A DNA stretch of 64,000 nucleotides from Aliiroseovarius marinus (lineage in GTDB: Bacteria; Pseudomonadota; Alphaproteobacteria; Rhodobacterales; Rhodobacteraceae): NCBI RefSeq assembly GCF_004360145.1, contig NZ_ML178712.1, positions 228,179-292,178 of the forward strand, given 5' to 3'. Made by a program: the position numbers and the translations under genes. Below the pieces are notes generated by a model. That model was not told the DNA's origin, did no database searches, and saw only the letters and a program-made list of their open reading frames with translations. This document shows, piece by piece, positions 17,434 to 26,756 of this stretch; the stretch's first letter is position 1; each line of letters starts with the position of its first letter.

Positions 17434-17455
17434 GTCCGGGCCCGAAGGCCCGGAC
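17434..17455 (-). other. UUCG-capped hairpin between livK and livF
   Basis: On the minus strand GTCCGGGCC - TTCG - GGCCCGGAC forms a nine-pair stem with a C(UUCG)G tetraloop, one of the most stable RNA hairpins known. No U-run follows. It lies 14 bases after the livK stop and probably protects the livK 3' end or reduces read-through into livF. Confidence 0.7.
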
Positions 17456-17468
17456 GTGTGCCGGTGTA

Positions 17469-18755
17469 TTAGTTACACTGCGGCTCGATGTTGTTTTCAG
17501 CAGCGTAAGCAGCCGAGTCAGCGTCGATCAGCGGCTGGATCACTTCCATGTCCGAAGCGCCGAAGTCCGAGATCAGCGACCACTTGCCGGCAGCAGCGTC
17601 CCACTGCTGGATGGCAATCGCGCCAGGACCACCGTGGTTTGCACAGCTCACTTTGAACTCGGGGCCGAAGCCTTCCATGCCCAGTTCAGCCATACGTGCG
17701 TTGGTGATTTCCAGCTGCTCCAGACCGTCACGCATCTGAGCCGAGGTGATGTCTGCAACGCCGTGGATTTCCTGAGCCTTCTTCGCGGCTTCGGCCAGCA
17801 TCATCGCGGCGTAAACACCACGGTTGTAGATAACGGTACCAACGTTGGAACCGTCGCCAGCTGCTTTACCAGCGTCTACAACGTATTTCTGCAGGTCACC
17901 AAAGACCGGATAGTCCGAGCCAACACCGTGGAAGGTCATCGCCTTATAACCGGTGGCTTTGTCGCCAGCAGGCTTCACGTCATGTTCAGCACCCGACCAC
18001 CATACGCCGATAAACTGGTCCATCGGGTAACGGATGTTCGCGGCTTCCTGAATGGCAACCTGGTTCATCACGCCCCAGCCCCAGAACAGAACGTAGTCGG
18101 GCTTTTCACGACGGATCTGCAGCCACTGAGCTTTCTGCTCTTGACCCGGATAGTCGATCGGAATGGTGGTCAGGTCGTAGCCGTGCTTTTCGCCCAGTTT
18201 GGTCAGGGTCGGGATCGGCTCTTTACCGTATGCGCCGTTGAAGTGCAGCAGAACGATCTTCTTGCCCTTCAGGTCGCCGCCGTTCAGCTCAAGCACGTGG
18301 TTGATCGCTGCCGATGCACCGTTCCAGTAGTTGGCCGGGAAGTTGAACACGTGGCTGAACACGTTACCGTTCGCAGCCGAGGTACGGCCGTAACCGGGGG
18401 TGTAGAGCGGGATGTCGTCAGCAGTCGCTTTGGGGATCAGCTGATAGGTAATACCGGTCGACAGCGGGTTATAGGCCAGAGCGCCCATGCCTTTGGTCGA
18501 CTCGTAGCATTCCACACCTTTTTCGGTGTTGTATGCGGTTTCACACTCGGGGACGCTTACAGCCACACCACCGATGCCGCCGTCACGTTCGTTCAGCATG
18601 GTGAAGTAGTCAGCAAAACCGTCAGCATACGGAATACCACCAGCAGCGAAGGGGCCGGTCCGATAGCTGAGCGACGGGAATACCAGATCCGCCATAACCG
18701 GCGAGCCTACCATCAGTGCGGCTACAGACGCCGCGGCAACACGTTTAAAAGTCAT
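17469..18755 (-). CDS. livK: LivK-type periplasmic substrate-binding protein
   Basis: This Leu/Ile/Val-binding-protein-family receptor (428 residues) captures the substrate for the LivHMGF importer. It has a signal peptide (MTFKRVAAASVAALMVGSPVMA), the type I fold segments GRTSAANGNVFSHVFN and KKIVLLHFNGAYGKEP, and four cysteines that may form disulfides (two at about 45-60, two near the C-terminus). GGGAGGAAG lies just before the ATG at 18755; an upstream frame lacks such a site. The substrate is not identifiable from sequence; the two neighbouring ligases point to a carboxylate. Confidence 0.92.
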   Translation of the reverse strand: MTFKRVAAASVAALMVGSPVMADLVFPSLSYRTGPFAAGGIPYADGFADYFTMLNERDGGIGGVAVSVPECETAYNTEKGVECYESTKGMGALAYNPLSTGITYQLIPKATADDIPLYTPGYGRTSAANGNVFSHVFNFPANYWNGASAAINHVLELNGGDLKGKKIVLLHFNGAYGKEPIPTLTKLGEKHGYDLTTIPIDYPGQEQKAQWLQIRREKPDYVLFWGWGVMNQVAIQEAANIRYPMDQFIGVWWSGAEHDVKPAGDKATGYKAMTFHGVGSDYPVFGDLQKYVVDAGKAAGDGSNVGTVIYNRGVYAAMMLAEAAKKAQEIHGVADITSAQMRDGLEQLEITNARMAELGMEGFGPEFKVSCANHGGPGAIAIQQWDAAAGKWSLISDFGASDMEVIQPLIDADSAAYAAENNIEPQCN

Positions 18756-18857
18756 TTGCTTCCTCCCTAGATTAGCAAAATTTTGTGCCCTTATGGGCAG
18801 CATTGGGTTTGGACACCCGACCCTCCTCTGGCCGGATGCCCGGATCTTATTCCCCGC

Positions 18858-19934
18858 TTAGTGCGGGAAGGGCCACAGGCGCAGCTTCTCTTTCGTGAGA
18901 CGCCACAGTTGGGCCAAACCATGGGGTTCGAGGATCAGGAAGATCACGATCAAACCACCAACAATGATGAACTCCAGTTCGGCAGCGATCTCAGTGGGCC
19001 AACCCAGAGTCCCTACCAGAAGGTTCTTCAGAATAACCGGCATCAGGACCATGAAGGCAGCACCAGCAAAGGATCCGAAGATCGAGCCCAGGCCGCCGAT
19101 GATGATCATGAAGAGCACCAGGAACGACTTGGTGATACCGAAGCTTTCACCAGCTTCTGCCGCGCCCAGATAGACGGCGAAGAACAGAGCGCCAGCAACA
19201 CCGACAAAGAAGGACGAGACAGCGAAGGCCGACATCTTGGCCATCAGCGGGTTCACCCCGATGATCTCGGCTGCGATGTCCATGTCGCGGATGCCCATCC
19301 ACTTACGGCCAGTCATGCCGCGTGTCAGGTTACGTGCCACCCAGGCCAGAACCACCAGAAACACCAGGCAGATCATGTATTTCGCCCAGGCTTCGGTGTT
19401 GGGACCGGTCACGACGACACCCAGCACGCTGCGCTCGGGTGCGTTGATCTGACCCGAGGCCGAGTAGTTGTAGAACCACGCCACTTTGTTGAACAGCCAC
19501 ACCAGGAAGAACTGAGCGGCAAGCGTTGCAACAGCAAGGTAGAACCCTTTGATGCGCAGCGACGGCAGACCGAAGGCCACACCCACGGCGGCAGTGATGC
19601 CACCTGCGATCAGCACGTGGAACACGATGCTGACATCCGGGAAGGCGACCATCAGCTTGTAGCAAGCGTAGGCGCCCACGGCCATGAAGCCACCCGTACC
19701 CAGCGAGACCTGACCGGCATAGCCCGTCAGAATGTTCAACCCCAGCGCCGCAATGGCGTAGATGAAGAACGGAGCAAAGATCGAGTTCACCCAGTAGTCG
19801 TTCACAAAGAACGGGATCACACAGAAGGCGACGAACAGGGCAATCCAGTATCCGGCCCGATCAAGGCGGATCGGAAAGGTCTGGTTGTCGTCGCGGTAGG
19901 ACGTTTTGAAATCACCAGCTTCGCGGTAAAACAT
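18858..19934 (-). CDS. livM: LivM-type ABC transporter permease
   Basis: This permease of the HAAT family (358 residues) has about nine hydrophobic segments and the family signature region LNILTGYAGQVSLGTGGF. The EAA-like loop GxxxxxIxDMDIAAEIIGV is where the ATPases dock. It starts three bases after the livH stop and is followed by livK after about 100 bases, with a small hairpin (GCCC/GGGC) in that gap. Confidence 0.93.
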   Translation of the reverse strand: MFYREAGDFKTSYRDDNQTFPIRLDRAGYWIALFVAFCVIPFFVNDYWVNSIFAPFFIYAIAALGLNILTGYAGQVSLGTGGFMAVGAYACYKLMVAFPDVSIVFHVLIAGGITAAVGVAFGLPSLRIKGFYLAVATLAAQFFLVWLFNKVAWFYNYSASGQINAPERSVLGVVVTGPNTEAWAKYMICLVFLVVLAWVARNLTRGMTGRKWMGIRDMDIAAEIIGVNPLMAKMSAFAVSSFFVGVAGALFFAVYLGAAEAGESFGITKSFLVLFMIIIGGLGSIFGSFAGAAFMVLMPVILKNLLVGTLGWPTEIAAELEFIIVGGLIVIFLILEPHGLAQLWRLTKEKLRLWPFPH

Positions 19935-19937
19935 TGA

Positions 19938-20924
19938 TCAGACCCTTTCGATGATTTTCTCACCAAACAGCCCCTGTGGGCGGAAGATGAGGAAGACAAG
20001 TGCAAGCACATAGGCGAACCAGGCTTGGGTTGCGCCGCCCACAAGGGGACCGATGGCGAATTCAAACAGCTGCTCGCCCACACCGATGATCAGACCGCCG
20101 ATGATGGCGCCCGGGATCGAGGTGAAGCCACCCAGCATCAGAACCGGAAGTGCTTTCAGTGCAACTTCAGCCAGCGAGATCTGAACGCCCGATTTCGAGC
20201 CCCACATGATCCCTGCAACCAGCGCTACAAAGCCAGCAATCGACCAGACCAGTACCCAGATGAAGCGCAGCGAGATACCGACCGACAGAGCTGCCGAGTG
20301 GTCATCTGCCACAGCGCGAAGGGCGCGGCCTTGCTTGGTGTATTGCGAGAACAGAACCAGCGCGGTCACCAGAAGGGCTGCAACGATAGCCGCAACGATA
20401 TCGAGGTTGTCGATAAAGAAGCCATAGCCGAACCAGCCATAAGTGGTTGTATCAATCGTTTCGTTGATACCCTGCGCCAGACCTACGTCCAGCTTCATCA
20501 CTTCAGACCCCCACATCAGCGGTGCGAAACCGTGCATGAAGTACCACATACCGATCGTGGCCATGAACAGGATGATGTCAGGCTGACCGATCAGGTGCTG
20601 AAGGATGTATTTTTCGATGATCCAAGCAACAAGCACCATGGCGGCGCCAGCTACAATGATCGCGATGATCGTTGGCACGGTCCACCCGAAGTGGTGAATT
20701 TTGGTGCCGAAGATCGTGTTGATCAGGTGTGCGAAGGGGATTTGCCCCGTCTGTACACCCACCAGGGTCATAGCGGCGAACACCACCAGCATACCCTGGG
20801 CAAAGTTAAAGATACCGGATGCCTTGAAGATCAAGACGAAGCCCAGCGCGACGAGTGCGTAAAGTACCCCGGCCATCAGACCGTTCAGGGTAACTTCCAT
20901 CGCAAAGAGTAGTTGTTCAGGCAT
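19938..20924 (-). CDS. livH: LivH-type ABC transporter permease
   Basis: This partner permease (328 residues) has MAGVLYALVALGFVLIFKAS, FAQGMLVVFAA and ALRAVADDHSAALSVGIS, the family's usual transmembrane and coupling-loop motifs. GGGGGAG precedes the ATG. It lies 11 bases after livG. Confidence 0.93.
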   Translation of the reverse strand: MPEQLLFAMEVTLNGLMAGVLYALVALGFVLIFKASGIFNFAQGMLVVFAAMTLVGVQTGQIPFAHLINTIFGTKIHHFGWTVPTIIAIIVAGAAMVLVAWIIEKYILQHLIGQPDIILFMATIGMWYFMHGFAPLMWGSEVMKLDVGLAQGINETIDTTTYGWFGYGFFIDNLDIVAAIVAALLVTALVLFSQYTKQGRALRAVADDHSAALSVGISLRFIWVLVWSIAGFVALVAGIMWGSKSGVQISLAEVALKALPVLMLGGFTSIPGAIIGGLIIGVGEQLFEFAIGPLVGGATQAWFAYVLALVFLIFRPQGLFGEKIIERV

Positions 20925-20935
20925 AGTCTCCCCCC

Positions 20936-21760
20936 TTAGTCGTGCGACACGCCGAGATAGGCGTCGATCACATCCTGGTTGTTGCGCACCTCGTCGGGTG
21001 TGCCGTCACCAATTTTCTTGCCGTAGTCCATGACCACCACGCGGTCGGACAGGTCCATAACAACGCCCATGTCGTGCTCGATCAGGGCGATGGTGGTGCC
21101 GAACTCGTCGTTCATGTCGAGGATGAAGCGGGACATGTCCTCTTTTTCCTCAACGTTCATGCCGGCCATTGGTTCGTCGAGCAAAAGCAGCGACGGTTCA
21201 GCAGCCAAGGCACGCGCCAGTTCAACACGCTTTTTCAGACCGTAAGGCAGACGCCCAACGGGCGTTTTGCGGATGTGCTGGATTTCAAGGAAGTCGATGA
21301 CTTTCTCGCACGCTTCGCGGTTCTCCAGCTCTTCCTTTTCGGCTTTGCCTTTCCAGATGGCCTGCTGAAACAGGTTGGCGTTCATCTTGTTCAGGCGACC
21401 GGTCATGATGTTGTCCAGAACGGTCATGCCTTCAAACAGCGCGATGTTCTGGAAGGTCCGTGCCAGACCCTGCTGGGCTACCTGGTACGGCTTCATCTGC
21501 GGACGTTTCGACCCGCGGAACCAGACCTCGCCTTCTTGGGGTTTGTAGAACCCCGAGATGACGTTCAGCATCGAGGATTTACCTGCACCGTTCGGACCGA
21601 TGATCGCGCGGATCTCGCCTTCGCGGATGTTGAAGCTGATGTCCTTGATCGCAACCACACCGCCAAAGCGCAGCGTGATGTTTTTAAGGTCCATGACAAC
21701 GGGGCCAATGGTGCGCCCGTCTTCGGTGACGTAGCTGTCGGCGTTCATATCGGTCGTCAT
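20936..21760 (-). CDS. livG: LivG-type ABC transporter ATPase
   Basis: This is the first ATPase of the importer (274 residues): Walker A GPNGAGKSS, Walker B LLLLDEPMAGM, and the signature region VGRLPYGLKKRVELARAL, where the canonical LSGGQ is replaced by LPYGLKK as in other LivG proteins. Its ATG overlaps the stop of the upstream acyl-CoA synthetase by four bases (ATGA), so the synthetase and transporter are translationally coupled. Confidence 0.93.
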   Translation of the reverse strand: MTTDMNADSYVTEDGRTIGPVVMDLKNITLRFGGVVAIKDISFNIREGEIRAIIGPNGAGKSSMLNVISGFYKPQEGEVWFRGSKRPQMKPYQVAQQGLARTFQNIALFEGMTVLDNIMTGRLNKMNANLFQQAIWKGKAEKEELENREACEKVIDFLEIQHIRKTPVGRLPYGLKKRVELARALAAEPSLLLLDEPMAGMNVEEKEDMSRFILDMNDEFGTTIALIEHDMGVVMDLSDRVVVMDYGKKIGDGTPDEVRNNQDVIDAYLGVSHD

Positions 21761-23922
21761 TCTGCCGCCATCCCCTGAGTGTTACCCACCACAACCGCAT
21801 CGCGGATTTCCAGGGTGGCGTTGATCGAGCCCTTGCGACCGTCTTCATAGGTCACTTCGGTTTCGATATATTGCTCGGACTTGCCGCCATAGAGCGCGTC
21901 GATCAGCGGAGCGTATTTCTCTTCCACGATCTTACGACGTACTTTACGTGTGCGGGTCATCTCGCCGTCATCTGCGTCCAGTTCCTTGTGCAGGATCAGG
22001 AAACGGTGGATCTGACAGCCCGAAAGCATCTCGTCTTCAGCAACCGACTTGTTGACCGTTTCCACGTGCTCTTGAATGGTCGACAGCACCTCGGGGTGGC
22101 CAGCCAGTTCCTGATACGAGGCATAGGCCACGTTGTTGCGTTCAGCCCAGTTGCCCACGGCAGTCAGGTCGATGTTGATGAAGGCCGTGCACATGTCGCG
22201 GTCATTACCGAAGACAACTGCCTCCAGAATGTCCGGATAGAACTTCAGTTTGTTCTCAACATATTTGGGCGCGAACATCCGGCCATCAGCCATTTTGCCC
22301 ACGTCCTTCGCACGGTCGATGATGCGCAGGTGGCCGTTTTTCTTGTCGAAGAAGCCAGCGTCACCTGTTGCAACCCAACCTTCGGGATCTTTGGTGTCAG
22401 CCGTCGATTCCGGGTTGTTGTAGTATTCAACAAAGGTGCCCGGCGAACGATAGAAGATCTCGCCATTGTCTTCGATGCGGACTTCCACACCCGGAGCAGG
22501 TACACCAACGGTGTCGTTGCGCACTTCGCCATCCGGCTGGACGGTGATGAACACGGTCGCTTCGGTCTGACCATAGAGCTGCTTCAGGTTGATCCCCATC
22601 GAGCGATAGAACGCGAAGATTTCCGGACCAATCGCTTCACCAGCGGTATAGCCAACACGAATGCGGCCAAAGCCCAGCGTGTCTTTCAGCGGACCGTAAA
22701 CCAGCACGTCACCGCAGCGGTACTTGAAGTATTCCTTCAGCGCGCCGCCATACAGGTTCAGACCAATCGGGTCTTTGGCTTTGAAGTGCTTGCGCACGTT
22801 CTTGCCGTGACGCAGCTTGGCAAAGGCCAGACGGATGCCGTTTTCGATGATGGTCTCAGCCGCAAAGCCGATGCCCATCGCATAGTTGAAGCCGTGACGG
22901 ATCTTCTGTTCCAGAGTTTTCTTCTGGGTCGTGACTTTGCGCTTCGGCATGCCGTGCTTTTCACCGGCACCGCCTTTTGCGAAGTCCATGAAGTGATGGA
23001 AAATGGCGTATTTCAGGTCGCCACTGTCTTCCATGCGGATCATCACGTTGGTCAGCTGGGTTTCGAACACGCGCGGCGGAGCGAAGTAGTAGGTCGGCCC
23101 GATTTCGCGCAAGTCCGACATCAGCGTGTCAGCGCTTTCCGGGCAGTTCACGCAGAAACCAGTCCACATGGCCTGACCCAACGAGAAGATGAAGTCACCA
23201 ACCCATGCCATCGGCAGATAGGCCAAAATGTCTTCGTTCACACCCAGATTGTCGAACTCGGACGAGTTCTTCGCGCTTTCGATGATGTTGCGGTTCGACA
23301 GAACCACGCCCTTCGGACGACCCGTGGTGCCCGAGGTGTAGAGCATCACGCAGGTGCTGTCATAGGTCAGCTCGGCTTCGCGGGCGGCCATCTCGTCTTC
23401 CAGACGAGCGTGAGCCACGCGGCCTTCTTCCTGAATGTCGACATACCAATGCAGGTGGCTGTGGTCGTATTTCCGCAAGCCACGCTTGTCATAGTACAAC
23501 ACGTGTTCGATGTGATGGATCTTGTCCTGCACCTCGATCACTTTGTCGACTTGTTCCTGGTCACCACAGACGACGAAACGTGCGCCGCAGTGCTCCAGCA
23601 CGTATTCCATCTCGTCCACAACCGCATCTTGATACAGCGGAACCGGAACGGCCCCTACCTTCTGTGCGGCAACCATCGCCCAATAGTGAGCCGGACGGTT
23701 ACGGCCGATGATGGCCACGTGGTCTCCACGGTTGATCCCCAAAGCCAAAAGACCCATGGCGAGGTTCTGAATTTCTTCAGCGGCCTCCGCCCAGGTCCAG
23801 CTTTGCCAAATCCCGAATTCTTTCTCCCGATAAGCCGGGCGATCTCCATATTCCTTCACATTCCGCGCAAGCAGCGCCGGAATAGAAGCAAATGCGCCTG
23901 CAGGGGCTAGTTCCTGTGCCAA
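21757..23922 (-). CDS. Long-chain-type AMP-dependent acyl-CoA synthetase
   Basis: The 721-residue enzyme is of the long-chain fatty acid-CoA ligase type: P-loop YTSGTTGRPKG, adenylate motif YGQTEATV, GWVATGDAGFF and RIIDRAKDVGKMADG, with C-terminal TRTRKVRRKIV. It activates a carboxylate to its CoA thioester. The best start is a TTG at 23922 with GGAGG five bases upstream. It is the first gene of the ligase - livG - livH - livM - livK - livF - ligase run and faces the kinase gene divergently. Substrate unknown; an imported medium- or long-chain or aromatic acid is plausible. Confidence 0.9.
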   Translation of the reverse strand: MAQELAPAGAFASIPALLARNVKEYGDRPAYREKEFGIWQSWTWAEAAEEIQNLAMGLLALGINRGDHVAIIGRNRPAHYWAMVAAQKVGAVPVPLYQDAVVDEMEYVLEHCGARFVVCGDQEQVDKVIEVQDKIHHIEHVLYYDKRGLRKYDHSHLHWYVDIQEEGRVAHARLEDEMAAREAELTYDSTCVMLYTSGTTGRPKGVVLSNRNIIESAKNSSEFDNLGVNEDILAYLPMAWVGDFIFSLGQAMWTGFCVNCPESADTLMSDLREIGPTYYFAPPRVFETQLTNVMIRMEDSGDLKYAIFHHFMDFAKGGAGEKHGMPKRKVTTQKKTLEQKIRHGFNYAMGIGFAAETIIENGIRLAFAKLRHGKNVRKHFKAKDPIGLNLYGGALKEYFKYRCGDVLVYGPLKDTLGFGRIRVGYTAGEAIGPEIFAFYRSMGINLKQLYGQTEATVFITVQPDGEVRNDTVGVPAPGVEVRIEDNGEIFYRSPGTFVEYYNNPESTADTKDPEGWVATGDAGFFDKKNGHLRIIDRAKDVGKMADGRMFAPKYVENKLKFYPDILEAVVFGNDRDMCTAFINIDLTAVGNWAERNNVAYASYQELAGHPEVLSTIQEHVETVNKSVAEDEMLSGCQIHRFLILHKELDADDGEMTRTRKVRRKIVEEKYAPLIDALYGGKSEQYIETEVTYEDGRKGSINATLEIRDAVVVGNTQGMAAE

Positions 23923-24135
23923 ATTTTCCTCCCACCGTCGGTCCGCCGACGTACGTGGCTGCCGGACGAATCTTGTTCGACAACCCTGACGAAAAAAATC
24001 TCGCCGTCAAAGGTTTCGGCACTTTTTCCCAATCCTATCGAATTGTTACAGGTTCAGATGAATCCTTTCAGAGGGGGTCATTCCTCTTTTCCACAGGCAA
24101 ATCAGGTGCTAGCGATAGGGTCAGGAGGGGATTGC
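23923..24135. promoter_or_regulatory. Divergent control region of the liv locus and the two-component genes
   Basis: The 213-base gap must hold the promoters of both the acyl-CoA synthetase (minus) and the histidine kinase (plus). It contains a dyad CGTCGG - TCCG - CCGACG (23936-23951) overlapping a palindrome ACGTACGT (23949-23956), close to the synthetase start. This is a reasonable place for the response regulator to bind. Promoter elements are not clear. Confidence 0.4.
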
Positions 24136-26058
24136 TTGCCACTACAATCTTCAGAAACAGCCGCATTGACCCAAGCCGGGCTGAACCTGATCCAACAGGC
24201 GCTTTCCATCTATGATCGACGTCTGACTTTGGTCATCGGGAATCGGCAGTTTCAGGACATGTTCGACCTGCCGGATCACCTTGCCCAATCTGGCGCGTCC
24301 TTTTCCGAAACCATCCGCTATCTTGCCGAACGTGGTGACTACGGCGCGGTTGGCGATATCGACAAGTTTGTTCAGTCGCGCGTCGATCAGGCGCTGGACT
24401 TTCAACCACACTATATGGAGCGCACCCGCGCCAATGGCCGGGTGATCTCGGTCGAAGGGCACCCGTTGCCGCAGGGGGGCTGGGTCACCGTCTACACGGA
24501 CATCACGCCGATCAAGCGTCAGGAATCACTGCTGCGCGCCCGGTCCGAAGAACTGTCCGATCAGGTGCTGTCCTATACCGAGGAACTGGGCCAAACCAAC
24601 CGCGCGCTGGCCTCGGCCAACACTGCGTTGGAAGAAACCAAGCGGCAGTTGACCTTGATGGAAAGCCGCACCCGCCTGACCGCCGAAATGATGCCCGCCC
24701 ATATCGCGCGCATTGACCGGGATCTGCACTACACGTTCTCGAACCGGCGTCTGGGCAAGGTCATTCCGGGCCGCCCCACCGACCTTTTGGGCCTACATGC
24801 CAGCGAAGCGCTGGGGGACGAGGCATTTGCTCGGATCAGTCCCTATTTCGCCCGCGCCTTTAAGGGCGAAAGCAGCGTGTTCGAATTCACGCACGAAACA
24901 TCAGGCCGCCGCATTCGTGTGGCGTTGACCCCCGACAAGGGCGACGATCAGATCACCGGCGTCTACATCCTGTCGATGGACGTCACGGAAGAAGCGCAAT
25001 CCCGCGCCGCCCTCGCCCAGACCCGCAAACGCGAACTGGCCGCCCAGCTGACATCCGGCGTGGCGCATGATTTCTCGAACCTGCTGACCATCATCATGGG
25101 GTTGCAAAGCCGCTTGGCGCAGATGCCCATTGGCGACGACGCGCAGGAACTGGTCCAAGCCACCAATGCCGCCGTGCGCCGGGGCGGGACGCTTTTGGAG
25201 CGCATCGCCACGATCTCGGGTCGGCGCGATGTGCATATGGAGCCGGTGAACGTCCCCGACATGTTGAAAGGGCTGGAAAGCCTTGCCGGGCCAACCCTGC
25301 CGGCGAACATCAACCTAACGGTCGAAGCCTGCGATCTGGACCAGCGCATCATCCTGGATTCGGGCGCCGTTCAGGACGGCCTTTTGAACTTGATTATCAA
25401 CGCCTCTCACGCGCTTGGCGAAGCTGGCGGCGACATCACCCTGACCGCCCGCCCGATCCGCGAAACTTGGGTCGAGTTCCGCGTGACTGACACCGGCCCG
25501 GGCTTCACCAAAGACGCGCTGGAGCACGCGCTGGACCCGTTTTTCACCACCAAAGGCGGCGAAGGATCTGGGCTGGGGCTGTCCATGGTCTATGACCAGA
25601 CCAAGGTTGCCGGTGGCCAAGTCAAAATCTTCAACAGCGCTGACACGGGGGGTGCCGTTGTGTCGATGCGCTTGCCTTTGCGCATTCCGGCCCAACCCAT
25701 TTCGCCCCGCCTTGTCCTTCTGATCGAAGACAGCGAGGCCATCCGCACATCCGTCCGCGAAATGCTGATCAGCATGGGTCATCAGGTGATCGAAGCGCAC
25801 TCGGCCGAGGATGCCCTGTCTCTGACCGGGATCGAGGGGCTGGGCCTTATCCTGTCTGATGTTATACTGGAAGGCGCGCAGACCGGACCCGAGTTTCTGG
25901 CTGCGCTCGCCCAGACCGGGTTGGATGTGCCGATGCTTCTGATGACATCCCTGCCGATCGACGACCCGCGCCGCAAGGACGCCGGGTTCCCCGTACTGCC
26001 CAAGCCATTCACCACCGGTGAGCTGGCCACATTCCTGTCGCAAGAGGTTCCATCGTGA
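24136..26058 (+). CDS. Soluble PAS hybrid sensor histidine kinase with receiver domain
   Basis: From a TTG at 24136, with GGAGGGG six bases upstream, the protein has 640 residues; in-frame ATG 24058 lacks a good site. It has an N-terminal PAS-like domain (LNLIQQALSIYDRRLTLVIG), a coiled coil, a second PAS-like domain, the phosphoacceptor H311 (SGVAHDFSNLLTI), an ATPase domain (LIINASHALGEAG, DTGPGF, GSGLGLSMV) and a C-terminal receiver with D575. No transmembrane helix is seen, so it senses a cytoplasmic signal. Its end overlaps the response regulator start by four bases. Position suggests control of the divergent ligase/liv genes. Confidence 0.88.
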   Translation: MPLQSSETAALTQAGLNLIQQALSIYDRRLTLVIGNRQFQDMFDLPDHLAQSGASFSETIRYLAERGDYGAVGDIDKFVQSRVDQALDFQPHYMERTRANGRVISVEGHPLPQGGWVTVYTDITPIKRQESLLRARSEELSDQVLSYTEELGQTNRALASANTALEETKRQLTLMESRTRLTAEMMPAHIARIDRDLHYTFSNRRLGKVIPGRPTDLLGLHASEALGDEAFARISPYFARAFKGESSVFEFTHETSGRRIRVALTPDKGDDQITGVYILSMDVTEEAQSRAALAQTRKRELAAQLTSGVAHDFSNLLTIIMGLQSRLAQMPIGDDAQELVQATNAAVRRGGTLLERIATISGRRDVHMEPVNVPDMLKGLESLAGPTLPANINLTVEACDLDQRIILDSGAVQDGLLNLIINASHALGEAGGDITLTARPIRETWVEFRVTDTGPGFTKDALEHALDPFFTTKGGEGSGLGLSMVYDQTKVAGGQVKIFNSADTGGAVVSMRLPLRIPAQPISPRLVLLIEDSEAIRTSVREMLISMGHQVIEAHSAEDALSLTGIEGLGLILSDVILEGAQTGPEFLAALAQTGLDVPMLLMTSLPIDDPRRKDAGFPVLPKPFTTGELATFLSQEVPS

Positions 26059-26756
26059 CGCAACACATGATCGCTATTCTGGATGACGAACCCGAAATTC
26101 GCCGCATGCTGTCTCATGCCCTGGAAGAGGCCGGGTTCCGCACCGCCGCCTTCGCCCGCGCGACTGAATTCGAGGCAGCGCTGAACACCATGTCGCCCGA
26201 TGTCTGCCTTGTGGACCTTGGCCTGCCAGACCGTGACGGGCTGACCTTGGTGCACCGGCTGGCGCTGGAAAGTGGCGCGTCGATCATCATCATCTCGGGC
26301 CGCACGCTTGTGCAGGACCGCGTGACGGGGCTGGAGCTGGGCGCCGATGACTACATCGTCAAACCCTTTGAACCGGCCGAGGTTGTCGCCCGCGTCCGCG
26401 CCCGCCTGCGGGATCAGAAGCCGGGCAACACGGCCTCGAACACGGCACATTTCAACGGCTGGACCGCCCATTTCGACCGCTATGTTCTGGAAGACGAAGA
26501 CGGCACCGAAACCGCGTTCTCGCATGCGGAAGGCGAGGTGCTGCGCCTGTTCCTCGATGCGCCTAAGCGCTTGATTTCTCGTGCACAAATGCAAGAGACG
26601 CTGGGCGGCGTGGCGGGTGAAAGCTTTGACCGCGCAATGGATGTTCGTATCTCGCGCCTGCGGACAAAACTGCGCGAAGACCCGAAAAATCCGCGTCTTA
26701 TCAAAACGATCTATGGCGCGGGCTATATCTTCTTGGGCGACGTGCGCTGGGGTTAA
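26055..26756 (+). CDS. OmpR-family response regulator
   Basis: The 233-residue protein has a receiver domain (D10/D11 acidic pocket, D54 phosphoacceptor in CLVDLGLPD, KPF lysine) and a winged-helix DNA-binding domain (ISRLRTKLREDPKNPRLIKT, YGAGYIF). The GTG start at 26055 overlaps the kinase TGA (GTGA), so the two are made together. It ends in the same TTAA as the convergent glpR gene. Confidence 0.92.
   Translation: MTQHMIAILDDEPEIRRMLSHALEEAGFRTAAFARATEFEAALNTMSPDVCLVDLGLPDRDGLTLVHRLALESGASIIIISGRTLVQDRVTGLELGADDYIVKPFEPAEVVARVRARLRDQKPGNTASNTAHFNGWTAHFDRYVLEDEDGTETAFSHAEGEVLRLFLDAPKRLISRAQMQETLGGVAGESFDRAMDVRISRLRTKLREDPKNPRLIKTIYGAGYIFLGDVRWG

Noticed and set aside
18783-19937. Long open frames opposite the liv genes, including a 384-codon plus-strand frame
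   Set aside because: They mirror high-GC coding on the other strand, are His/Gln-rich or Arg-rich, and show no protein motif or ribosome-binding site.
21871-23910. 679-codon frame opposite the acyl-CoA synthetase
   Set aside because: Antisense shadow of an enzyme with intact motifs.
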